Below are positions 25,688 through 34,400 of a DNA stretch of 64,000 nt, piece after piece. A program made the translations under genes and the position numbers. The DNA is from DUML01 sp050949905 (GTDB lineage: Bacteria; Bacillota; Desulfitobacteriia; Desulfitobacteriales; Syntrophobotulaceae). Where the stretch lies: the NCBI GenBank assembly GCA_050949905.1, contig JBMNGP010000003.1:248001-312000 (forward strand). The letters run 5' to 3'. Under the pieces are notes generated by a model. It had not been told where the DNA came from and did no database searches. It saw nothing but the letters and a program-made list of their open reading frames with translations. Each line of letters begins with the position of its first letter. Positions within the stretch are counted from its first letter, which is position 1.

Positions 25688-26497
25688 ATGGAATTTTCCG
25701 GAGTTATATTCGCATTTTTCTTAACACTATTGGCCGGGCTATCGACAGGCATCGGCAGCGCGCTTTCTCTGCTTACCAATAAAACAAATACCAGGTTTCT
25801 TTCTATAGCATTAGGTTTTTCCGCAGGAGTTATGATTTATGTTTCCTTTGTGGAACTCTTTGCGGATTCCAAAAATACCCTGATCTCGGTTCTGGGCGAA
25901 CGAGCCGGTACCTGGGCTACTGTAGGAGCCTTTTTCTTTGGAATCCTGGTGATCGCCTTAATTGATAAGATCATCCCTTCGACGGAAAATCCTCATGAAA
26001 TACACACCGTCGAGGAAATGGACGGCAAGAGCGAATCCCACAAAGCAAATTTAATGAGAATGGGACTTCTCACTGCTCTGGCGATCGGCATTCATAATTT
26101 TCCGGAAGGATTGGCGGCGTTCACGGCCACGCTGAGTGATCCCGGTTTGGGAATACCGATAGCCTTCGCCATAGCCATACATAACATTCCAGAGGGCATT
26201 GCGGTGGCGGTTCCCGTTTTTTATGCCACGGGAAGCAGGAAGAAGGCCTTCCAGTTATCATTCCTGTCGGGGCTTTCGGAACCAGTCGGCGCCCTTGTCG
26301 GCTATTTGCTTTTATTCAAATTCTTTAACGATACCATGTTTGGTTTAATTCTTGCTTCCGTTGCCGGCATTATGGTCTACATAAGTCTGGACGAATTACT
26401 CCCTTCGGCCAGGGAATACGGTGAGCATCATTTGGCTATTTATGGACTTTTTGCGGGAATGGCCGTCATGGCCTTAAGTCTTCTGTTGTTTATTTAA
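25688..26497 (+). CDS. zupT: ZIP-family divalent metal transporter (ZupT-like)
   Basis: About 269 residues from ATG 25688, chosen over the upstream TTG at 25652 because GGGGGAG lies 10 nt before it and the E. coli ZupT N-terminus aligns there. Eight hydrophobic segments are present. The metal-pathway helices carry the ZIP signatures IGIHNFPEGLAAF and AIHNIPEGIAVAVPVFYATG (H-N-x-P-E-G in both). SLDELLPSAREYGEHH is near the C-terminus. A cytoplasmic His/Glu/Asp-rich loop (residues ~105-130) separates TM3 and TM4. It imports Zn2+, Fe2+ or Mn2+ across the cytoplasmic membrane. Monocistronic, with a strong terminator downstream. Confidence 0.92.
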   Translation: MEFSGVIFAFFLTLLAGLSTGIGSALSLLTNKTNTRFLSIALGFSAGVMIYVSFVELFADSKNTLISVLGERAGTWATVGAFFFGILVIALIDKIIPSTENPHEIHTVEEMDGKSESHKANLMRMGLLTALAIGIHNFPEGLAAFTATLSDPGLGIPIAFAIAIHNIPEGIAVAVPVFYATGSRKKAFQLSFLSGLSEPVGALVGYLLLFKFFNDTMFGLILASVAGIMVYISLDELLPSAREYGEHHLAIYGLFAGMAVMALSLLLFI

Positions 26498-26510
26498 CTT
26501 GGGCAAGATC

Positions 26511-26563
26511 ATCAGCTTTATCCTGATATGCTCGGTAATATCAGGATAAGGCTGATTTTTTAT
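26511..26563 (+). terminator. Strong rho-independent terminator after zupT
   Basis: ATCAGC plus TTATCCTGATAT (from 26511) pairs with ATATCAGGATAA plus GCTGAT (to 26556) with one bulge, followed by TTTTTTAT. The stem is about 18 bp. Confidence 0.92.
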
Positions 26564-26591
26564 GATCATATTAAAAAATGCTTTTCGGTAG

Positions 26592-26637
26592 TTGACATTA
26601 AGTATTATATGTATTATATTATGTAATACATATAATA
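26592..26637 (+). promoter_or_regulatory. Promoter embedded in a 35-bp palindromic operator (GntR operon)
   Basis: TTGACA at 26592-26597 and TATATT at 26615-26620, with a 17-bp spacer, make a near-consensus sigma-A promoter. A perfect inverted repeat, TATTATATGTATTA (26603-26616) and TAATACATATAATA (26624-26637) with a 7-nt spacer, covers the spacer, the -10 box and the start region. Occupancy by a dimeric repressor would block RNA polymerase. The likely ligand is the GntR/YtrA protein encoded 82 bp downstream (autoregulation, inference). Confidence 0.75.
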
Positions 26638-26718
26638 CATGCAATACAAGCAATACCAATAATACAAAATAATTAAAATGATACAAGTAACACAATAAAT
26701 AATAAGAAGGGAGAGCCT

Positions 26719-27093
26719 ATGCTATTAAGGATCGACATGACCAGCGATATCCCCATTTATCAGCAGATTCGCAATCAAATAGTATTTGCTGTTGCCAAAG
26801 GGAATCTTAAGCCGGGAGATGCCCTACCGACCGTCCGCCAATTAGCCCATGATATCGGGGTGAATCCTATGACGGTCAATAAAGCCTATGCTTTGCTGAA
26901 AGAAGAAGGCATCATCATCATTGACCGCAGGCATGGAGCCCAGATCAGCGATCGCGGCAAAGACGGGGTGGTTTTTGACCGGGATTTTGACCAACGGCTG
27001 GAGCTTCTGCTATCGGAAGCCCGGATGAAAGGCGCTTCCAAAGAGGAAATCACAGCCCATCTGACCGGTTTGATAGACTTGGTTTTTAAATAA
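26719..27093 (+). CDS. GntR family regulator, YtrA subfamily
   Basis: A 124-residue protein, ATG 26719 behind AAGGGAG. It has a winged helix at the N-terminus (IPIYQQIRNQIVFAVAKG, LKPGDALPTVRQLAHDIGVN, MTVNKAYALLKEEGII) and only a short ~45-residue C-terminal helical region. That size fits the YtrA subfamily, which lacks a ligand-binding domain. YtrA-type regulators usually repress their own operon together with membrane or ABC-transport genes and respond to cell-envelope stress. The adjacent membrane gene starts 12 nt after the stop, so the two are co-transcribed. The 35-bp palindrome over its promoter is the likely operator. Confidence 0.9.
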   Translation: MLLRIDMTSDIPIYQQIRNQIVFAVAKGNLKPGDALPTVRQLAHDIGVNPMTVNKAYALLKEEGIIIIDRRHGAQISDRGKDGVVFDRDFDQRLELLLSEARMKGASKEEITAHLTGLIDLVFK

Positions 27094-27105
27094 GGAGGAA
27101 TGTCT

Positions 27106-28488
27106 ATGCTTATCACACTGCTCATGATTATCTGGTTGGTATTTGGGACAATGACAGCATTCATGCTGTTTTATAAGAATAGTCAGAATCAGCAGATCCT
27201 GGGTGTGACTCTATCCGCCGCCCATGCTCAAACACCTGAAGTACAGGACATCATCAACAGTTATAAACGGATCTGTTATCTCGTTTTCCTGCTGTCGGTA
27301 GGGATCAGCCTTCTGCTGCTGCTAAAACCTTTCAGAGATTACGTAGAGTTCTTCCTGCTCATTTTGGTAATTGCTAATTTGTTTCTGAACTGGCTGGTGG
27401 TTCAGCGTTACCAGCGGAAGCTTCAGGAATTGAAAGAGGAAAAAGGTTGGATCTACCGCCGGACGCGTATCGTAACTGTTGACATTAATGTGACCAGGGA
27501 GAAGGGCAAGGCGGGTATATCCGCTGTTTGGAGCTGGTTGTTTCTGCTCCTGAGCTTTATCCCGGCACTATATTTGCTGTTCTCACCGGAAGCCCGCTCT
27601 CTTTATCCCTTCGGCTTCAGTCTGATCGGGCCGTTTTGCCAGCTTAATATGATTTTTCTGTATTATCATATGCGCAACAGCCATACCCCGGCCTTAAGCG
27701 AGAACACGGAGATTAATAAAGCTTGTGCCAGAACTTTGGAACGCATCCGCACACTGTCTGCGACCTTGAGCGGACTGGCCATGCTGGTATTCTGGTTCGT
27801 GTTTAATCTTGTCATCCTTTACGCCATGAGAGGCATCCTGATAGCACTGCCGCCGATCATCCTGATCGCCACTCTCCTGATCATTGCTTACTGGCAGCAG
27901 AAGAAGATCCGCGCTGCCGAAGATTACTTCTTCGGTGCTGAACTCCGGGATGACAGCAATCTCTCCGAACAGGAAAATCTCTATAAATGGGGATGCTACT
28001 ATAATCCTAATGATCCCAGAATATTTGTGCCCAAACGGATCGCAGGCATGGGCTTTACCATAAATATCGGCCACCCGGTAGGCAAGGCTATCGGAGTCGG
28101 CATCATCGTACTGGTGCTGGCGGCCCTGATTCCCGTTTTCTACGGCGGTGCCAAAGATTATGTGATTGCTGAGAAAGGTTCCCAAATCACCTTTGACGCC
28201 GCGATGTATGACCTGACTGTTGAAAAGAGCCAAATAGTATCGGTGTCAATAATTGAGAGTCTTCCCAAAGGTTCGCGCACCAATGGCTACGGCGGAGTAA
28301 ACAAAAGCTTCGGACATTTTTTCTTTGACGGTTACGGAAAATGCAGGCTCTATGTGTACAATCAGGTCGGAAAATTCATCGTCCTTGAGCTGGAAGGGGA
28401 TAATCCGGAACATGTGATTGTCAACGCCAAAACTCCGGAGGAAACCGAAGCTCTGTATCAGTCCATTCAGGGGTGGCTGGCTGAGTGA
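27106..28488 (+). CDS. DUF5808-type membrane protein with C-terminal PH-like domain
   Basis: About 460 residues from ATG 27106 (AGGAGG 7 nt upstream; ATG 27100 overlaps the site). About eight hydrophobic segments are present. After TM segments near residue ~270 comes the DUF5808 block: KWGCYYNPNDPRIFVPKRIA, GMGFTINIGHPVGKAIG. The C-terminal ~110 residues (ITFDAAMYDLTVEKSQIVSV ... YNQVGKFIVLELEG) look like a bacterial PH-like fold. Similar proteins are encoded next to YtrA-type regulators in Firmicutes. Function unknown; a role in envelope homeostasis is inference from that linkage. Confidence 0.78.
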   Translation: MLITLLMIIWLVFGTMTAFMLFYKNSQNQQILGVTLSAAHAQTPEVQDIINSYKRICYLVFLLSVGISLLLLLKPFRDYVEFFLLILVIANLFLNWLVVQRYQRKLQELKEEKGWIYRRTRIVTVDINVTREKGKAGISAVWSWLFLLLSFIPALYLLFSPEARSLYPFGFSLIGPFCQLNMIFLYYHMRNSHTPALSENTEINKACARTLERIRTLSATLSGLAMLVFWFVFNLVILYAMRGILIALPPIILIATLLIIAYWQQKKIRAAEDYFFGAELRDDSNLSEQENLYKWGCYYNPNDPRIFVPKRIAGMGFTINIGHPVGKAIGVGIIVLVLAALIPVFYGGAKDYVIAEKGSQITFDAAMYDLTVEKSQIVSVSIIESLPKGSRTNGYGGVNKSFGHFFFDGYGKCRLYVYNQVGKFIVLELEGDNPEHVIVNAKTPEETEALYQSIQGWLAE

Positions 28489-28504
28489 AACCAGTATCAA
28501 AGAA

Positions 28505-28564
28505 GGCCGGCGTTTTAGCGATTAGTTGAGTAAAATTTACCGGATGTTTGGCAAGCTTGGTCAG
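28505..28564 (+). repeat. Left copy of an imperfect direct repeat flanking the Wadjet region
   Basis: GGCCGGCGTT, GATTAGTTGAGTA, ATTTACCGGATGTTT and GGCAAGCTTGGTCA in order. The copy at 38509-38569 has the same blocks with scattered substitutions and two single-base gaps (roughly 75-80% by eye). Weaker similarity continues downstream (AGGATCTCTTAGG here, AGGATATCCTTAGC there). Confidence 0.75.
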
Positions 28565-28722
28565 TTAGAAGATTGCGAAGTATATTTTGAAAGAAGGATC
28601 TCTTAGGAAGTTGAAAATACTTGCCGAGAAAGGTACAATTGAGTCAATGAGTGCGAATTACAAAGAAAAATCGAGTAAATTAGCTTAGTTGCTTATTTTA
28701 TGCAGGAAACGGATGTGGTCCC

Positions 28723-30237
28723 ATGGAGGAACAAGTTTTAAAACCGCTTCAGGAAGCAACGTATCTAACAGCGCCTAATGCCTGGCGCTATCGTTTTATT
28801 CTGCGCTATTGCTATCGTCAGCATGAACGCCTAAGGCATTATCTATCATTGGAAGAGATTTATGCTTACCTCCAAACCAGTACTCACTTTCAAGGCTATA
28901 GCGAGGAAATGCTGCTTAGGGACTTGGAACAAATGGTAGATTGGAAAAACTTGATAGCCCGTCAGGAAACCGGTCGGGTCCGGACCATCGAGGAGTTTAA
29001 GAAGCGCAAATCCCGTTATCAATTAACCCCCTACACGATTGAGATTGAACGCATGGTCATCGGTTTAGAGAATCTGGGAGAAGGATTTGGCGGCTCGTTA
29101 GAACGGACCTTATTTGACCGCTTGCTTCAGAGCCTTAGACAATTAACGGCTAAGGAGGGTCAAACCTATCTGCTCTTTCAAAAAAGTCCGGAAGAAGTCC
29201 ATCTCCTTTGGCAGGATTTTTATGGGGATTTTCGTAAATTAACGGAAAATGCTACAGATTATCTGGCTCACCTGCAGAGTGAAAAGGTAGAAGAAAAAAT
29301 GAGAACCGAAGCATTTCTGCTCTATAAGGAAGCCATTACGGAATATTTGCGAACCTTTATGGCCAGTCTGCAGCGCAGTGCTTTGCGCATTGAGAGTATT
29401 CTCAAAGAGACCAGAGGTACTTCTTTTAACATCCAACTGGCCTCTTGCTTAACGGAATACGAACTCTCTATTCCGAGATTGGATGCAGCCTTAAGCAGGG
29501 AAACTTTGTTGGAACGTTTCCAAGCGGAATGGGAGGGGCTTTCCATCTGGTTTCTGGGTGATGAGACCAGGGAAAGTGATCTTGTCTATCTGCATAATGC
29601 TACCAATGATACAATTCGAAGGCTAACCCGTTTTGCCCAACGCTTAAGTGAGAACCACCATAATATTCGCAGCAGGCGTACGGACTATTTACATTTAGCC
29701 GGATTGTTCAGCCGGATGGACTCTTTGAAGGAAGCCCACGAATTGTCGGCTTGCGTGTTTGGGGTTTTTCATACCCGCCATTTGCTTGTTCAGCAGCCCA
29801 AACAAACAGAAAACTATGAGGTTGAGGTCTGGGAGGAACCACCGTCAAACATTGTGATTCGTCCCAAGATCCGCACCTATCACGAAAAAACTAAGGCTTC
29901 GGCGATTCAGCAGCGGACAGATGAAAAACAGAAAGTGATGCAAGAATATCTCCGGGAAATAGAAGCTGAACAGCAGTTGCTGGGTAACCTGCTGCAGAAC
30001 CAGGCTCTGGTGATCCGTGATTTGCCGTTGGTTAACACTAAGGTGCGCAAGCTGATCTTAGCCTGGATAACGAAATGCATGGCAAGTCCCCAGCATCAGG
30101 CTAAAACAGAGACGGGGCAAGTGGTTAAGCTAAAACTGGCAGGTTCGGGGAGGATTAGGCTCCGGGCTGAAGACGGTGTTCTGGAGATGCCGGACTATAT
30201 CTTATATTTTGAACAGTTGGGAGAGGCGGCCAAATGA
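28723..30237 (+). CDS. jetA: Wadjet component JetA (DUF2397/TIGR02677 type)
   Basis: A 504-residue protein and the first gene of a four-gene operon. The N-terminal region (YLTAPNAWRYRFILRYCYRQ, RLRHYLSLEEIYAYL, VDWKNLIARQETGRV) is the DUF2397 winged-helix block. The C-terminal part is alpha-rich. In characterised Wadjet complexes JetA is the kleisin-like subunit bridging the SMC heads, equivalent to MukF/MksF. The operon order A-B-C-D and the DUF2397/2398/2399 set correspond to the type III form (family knowledge). The stop overlaps the jetB start (ATGA). The start has no strong ribosome binding site, but the homologous N-terminus begins here. Confidence 0.88.
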   Translation: MEEQVLKPLQEATYLTAPNAWRYRFILRYCYRQHERLRHYLSLEEIYAYLQTSTHFQGYSEEMLLRDLEQMVDWKNLIARQETGRVRTIEEFKKRKSRYQLTPYTIEIERMVIGLENLGEGFGGSLERTLFDRLLQSLRQLTAKEGQTYLLFQKSPEEVHLLWQDFYGDFRKLTENATDYLAHLQSEKVEEKMRTEAFLLYKEAITEYLRTFMASLQRSALRIESILKETRGTSFNIQLASCLTEYELSIPRLDAALSRETLLERFQAEWEGLSIWFLGDETRESDLVYLHNATNDTIRRLTRFAQRLSENHHNIRSRRTDYLHLAGLFSRMDSLKEAHELSACVFGVFHTRHLLVQQPKQTENYEVEVWEEPPSNIVIRPKIRTYHEKTKASAIQQRTDEKQKVMQEYLREIEAEQQLLGNLLQNQALVIRDLPLVNTKVRKLILAWITKCMASPQHQAKTETGQVVKLKLAGSGRIRLRAEDGVLEMPDYILYFEQLGEAAK

Positions 30238-31430
30238 GTGAAAAGGTTTTTGATAGCACGGCTCGGGCTGCTTTGCAAGCGTTATTAGAGAATTTTTGGA
30301 TTCCTAGGGAGAAAGATCCGGAAACCTACCAACTGATCCGCGACAGGGAAAAGGCCTTACGTGATTATGTTCTGGACAAGCTCGGCTATCATCTGATTGT
30401 TCATCGTCATTTTGCCAAATTGGAGAAGATACCTGCTGTACCGGAGGCCTGGATGGGCATTGAATCCTTTAAAGACCCACGGGATTATGCCCTGCTCTGT
30501 TGTGTCTTGGCTTTTCTCGAAAACAAAGCAGTGGAAGAACAGTTTTTGCTTTCTGATCTCTGTACGGAGCTGGAGGCTCTTTATCCCGGAGAACTTGCTT
30601 TAGATTGGCGTAATTTTGAACACCGTAAATCGTTGGTTCGAGTCCTGCAATTTATGACTGAGATGGGGATGCTGGAAGTTGTTGACGGCGATACGGGCTT
30701 GTTTAACCAAAAGGAAGAGACGGAAGCCCTTTACGAAGTGACGGTTATTTCCCGTTATTTTATGCGTTCTTATCCTAAGGATTTATTTCAGTTTCAGGGT
30801 AAGGAAGACATCCTGGCAGCCGAAGCTTATGCGGATGAAGATGAAAACGGCGGCAGCAGGCGCCGCTACCGGGTCTATCGTCAGCTTTTACTATCTCCTG
30901 CTATCTATGAAGAAGAGATGGAAGAAGGGGATTTTCTTTATTTGCGTAATTTTCGCCGCCGTTTGCAGGAAGATCTGGCAGCTCATACTGGTCTGGAATT
31001 AGAGCTTTATAAACGAACTGCCATGCTAATCGTTCCGGAATACGACGGGGCGCGAACGCTTTTCCCGGATCAAAAGGGGATTTGTGACTTGGCCTTACAG
31101 CTGTCCTCTTATCTCCGCGATAACTGGCACGAACCCGGCTGGACTTTGGATCACTGCGGCAATGTTCTGCTTACCGAGATTGAGTTTCGGCAAGTTATTA
31201 AAAGGTTACAGGAAATATATGGTGCCGGCTGGAGCAAGCAGTATAGGGAAGGACTCCTTAAACAAACAGCAGGGGATTTACTGGAGTTTCTGGGAGGATG
31301 GAAAATGGCTGCCATCGATAGCACGACCCGCCGAATTTGCTTACGGCCGGCTTTAACCCGTTTGGCAGGAGAATATCCTCAAGATTTTACAGCTAAAATG
31401 CCCCCAAGTGATCAGGCAGAAATGGCTTAA
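30234..31430 (+). CDS. jetB: Wadjet component JetB (DUF2398/TIGR02678 type)
   Basis: A 398-residue protein overlapping jetA by 4 nt. Family blocks: ALLENFWIPREKDPETYQLI, LRDYVLDKLGYHLIVHRHFA, LEKIPAVPEAWMGIESFKDP and YALLCCVLAFLENKAVEEQF. JetB is the KITE/MukE-like winged-helix subunit that binds JetA and DNA in the complex. The segment YRVYRQLLLSPAIYEEEMEE lies in the middle of the protein. The gene is intact and is followed by jetC after 24 nt with a GGGAGGG ribosome binding site. Confidence 0.88.
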   Translation: MSEKVFDSTARAALQALLENFWIPREKDPETYQLIRDREKALRDYVLDKLGYHLIVHRHFAKLEKIPAVPEAWMGIESFKDPRDYALLCCVLAFLENKAVEEQFLLSDLCTELEALYPGELALDWRNFEHRKSLVRVLQFMTEMGMLEVVDGDTGLFNQKEETEALYEVTVISRYFMRSYPKDLFQFQGKEDILAAEAYADEDENGGSRRRYRVYRQLLLSPAIYEEEMEEGDFLYLRNFRRRLQEDLAAHTGLELELYKRTAMLIVPEYDGARTLFPDQKGICDLALQLSSYLRDNWHEPGWTLDHCGNVLLTEIEFRQVIKRLQEIYGAGWSKQYREGLLKQTAGDLLEFLGGWKMAAIDSTTRRICLRPALTRLAGEYPQDFTAKMPPSDQAEMA

Positions 31431-31454
31431 ACATAGTACCCGGGAGGGAAAGAG

Positions 31455-34400
31455 TTGAAAGAACGCTGGCATTTGCACCGTGCGGGTTTACTAAATTTTT
31501 GGTATTACGATGATGAAGAATTTGATTTTGCCGAGGGCAAGCTGCTGCTGCGAGGCTCCAACGGTTCAGGAAAATCTGTGACTATGCAGAGCCTGATTCC
31601 AGTTCTCTTAGATGGGAAAAAAAGTCCTGATCGTCTGGATCCGTTTGGTTCCCGAGCCCGGCGTATGGAGGATTACCTTTTAGGAGAAAAGGAAGTCTCC
31701 GAATTGGACGAAAGAACAGGCTACCTCTATCTGGAGTTCCGGCGTTCACCCAACCAATATCTGACCATTGGTATGGGACTGAAGGCCAAGCGCCAAAGTA
31801 AGCTGGATTCCTGGGGCTTTGTAATTCTGGATAACCGCAGAATCGGCAAGGATTTTTATCTTTACAAAAATGAAGTTGGGGCAGCCGGAAAACGGGAAAA
31901 GATTCCGCTCAGTCGGAGAGAATTGGAAAGCCGCTTAGGCGACGGTGGAAAAATAGCCCGTAGTCAGGAAGAATACATGACCCTGGTGAACCGTTATTTG
32001 TTCGGTTTTAAGTCACTGGAAGATTTCAACGATTTGGTTAAACTGTTAATCCAGGTACGCAGTCCCAAGCTCTCCAAAGATTTTCGGCCAACGGTTATTT
32101 TTGAAATTTTAAATGAATCCTTGCCTTTTCTCTCGGATGAAGAATTGCGGCCCTTATCGGAAACAATCGAAAATATGGATCAGACCAAAAGCCAATTGGA
32201 CCAAATCATGCGGGAAGAAGAGGCCTTAAAACGTCTGCTGCGTGTGTACGATCAGTATAATCGGAAGGTACGCTTGGAAAAAGCTGAGGGACTATTACAG
32301 TCACGGAAATGGCAGGAGGACCTGGAGCGGAAACTGACCGCCGAGCGGGATGCCTACGCTCAAGGGAAGGAAGAACTGGCTGAACTGCAAAGCGAGCAGC
32401 AAAATCTGGAACAGGAAGAGAAAATCCTGACCGAGGAAAAAGAAGCTTTGCAATCCCACGATGTTTTTCGCGCCGAGCAGGAAAGGGAAAACATCAAGCG
32501 GGAGTTGCAGGATATAAAGGTTAAACGGCAAAAGAAAGAAACCGAGTGGGACACGAAACAAAAAAAGGAACGCGAAACGCGTACGCTTATTCAGAAGAAA
32601 GAAGAAGAACAGTCTAAAATACAGCACAAACTAACCGACCAGCTGGAAAAAATGGAGGAGCTGGCGGATGAAGCCGGTTTCCTTAACCATGAAGTGGCGG
32701 CTTGGGAATTTACTGAGAATGGCGAAGCCCCTTTTTCCTTTGCTCTCTGGAAAAAGGAGGCCAAGGATTATGAAGGCAAGCTGGACAAGGCGTTAGTTGC
32801 CTTTCGGGCGGAAGCTCAGGCCAGGGAGAAATTCAGTGAGGCTGACCGGGATTTGGGAGAAGCGAAGAAGAACTGGGAAGAAGCCCAGTACCAAGAAAAC
32901 AAATGGGCTGAAATACTGACGGACGAAAGAAAGAAATGGCAGGAAAGCTTTTTTGGTTGGCAAGAGCAGAATGCGGAACTGAAGCTTAAGGAAAGGGATA
33001 GCCAGCTGATTGCCGGACGGGTCTGGCATTGTCCTGAAGAACAGGGCTGGGAAACTCTGCGACAACCGGTAGAGGCAGTCAGAGAAGCACTGAGGTCGGA
33101 ACTGGGCCAAGAACAGCTGCACTTGGAACATCGGCTAAAGCTGATAGATGAGCGTATCCAGGAGGTCTCCCTAAGTATAGAAGAATGGCGGCAGAAAAAA
33201 GATCCGGAACCTCCCCGCCATCCGGCTGCAGAAGAAGCTCGGCAATCCTTAAAATCGGCGGGAGTACCCTGCCTGCCCTTCTACGCCGGGGTGGAATTTC
33301 AGCAGGGGGTGGAACCGGTCGTGCGGGAACGCTTGGAAGCGGCTCTCAGTCAGGCCGGAATTCTTGATGCCTTGGTCGTTCCGGAAAAATATCTGCTAGA
33401 GAATAAGAATGTTATTCAGCACGATCGGGTCTTGCATCCTCAGCCGCAGTTTATGGCTCATACTCTGGCGGATTATCTTTATGCTACGCCCGTTCCAGAG
33501 AGTGAGATAACCGCTGCGGATATTGATATTATTTTACGGAGTATCCTGGTGGATGACCTGAACGAAGGTAGAATCATTTACGAGAATACAGTGGTCTCCC
33601 TAGAGGGTGCTTACCATACTGGTTTATTAGTAGGCCATGCTCCGGCTACGGAGGCATCTATCTACATTGGCCGGGAGTCGCGCCGTCTTTATCGGTTAAA
33701 AGAAATCGCCCGTTTAGAAGAGATAATAAACCAACTGCAGACGGAAAAGGAATGTTTGCAGACTGATATTGAGCGGATAGCTGCCCGCTTGCAGCAGTTG
33801 GAAGCAGAATATGCTCAGTTTCCTTCCGATCGCAGTCTTCGGGAGGCCTATGAATGCTTGGATGAGGCCCGCCGGGATGTCCGCCAGGCCGAAAAAGAAG
33901 TTCACAGGCTAGATCAACGGGTGAAGGATGCCTTATTGGAATGGGAAAGAACCAAAGCCGAACTGAGGGAAGAAACCAGGACACTCACGCTTAATCCTCG
34001 CCGGGAAATCTATGAAGAGGCTTTGGTCAAAATCAAAATCTATCGGGAAGCTCTAAATCAATTAGAAATCGACTTCAACAAGCTTAGTAACATTGTCTCG
34101 GAGATTGGAATTCATCGGGTCAACCTGGAAGAACTCATTCAAGATGTAAATGAAGTTCGGGGAGAGCTTAATACTCTCACCTCAGATGAAAGCTTGTGGC
34201 TCAAGCGCCTGGCTGCGGTGGAAAAACGACTTGAGGAAATGGGTGCCGAGGAGATTAGGGCCCGTATAGCCGTTGTACTTCAACGTTTGGGAGAATTGCC
34301 GTCATTAATAAAACAAAGCCTTGATAAGTTTTATAAGGTGCAAAATGCTCAGACCAACAGGGAGAATAATATTAGGCGATTAACCGCGGAAACCCAGTGG

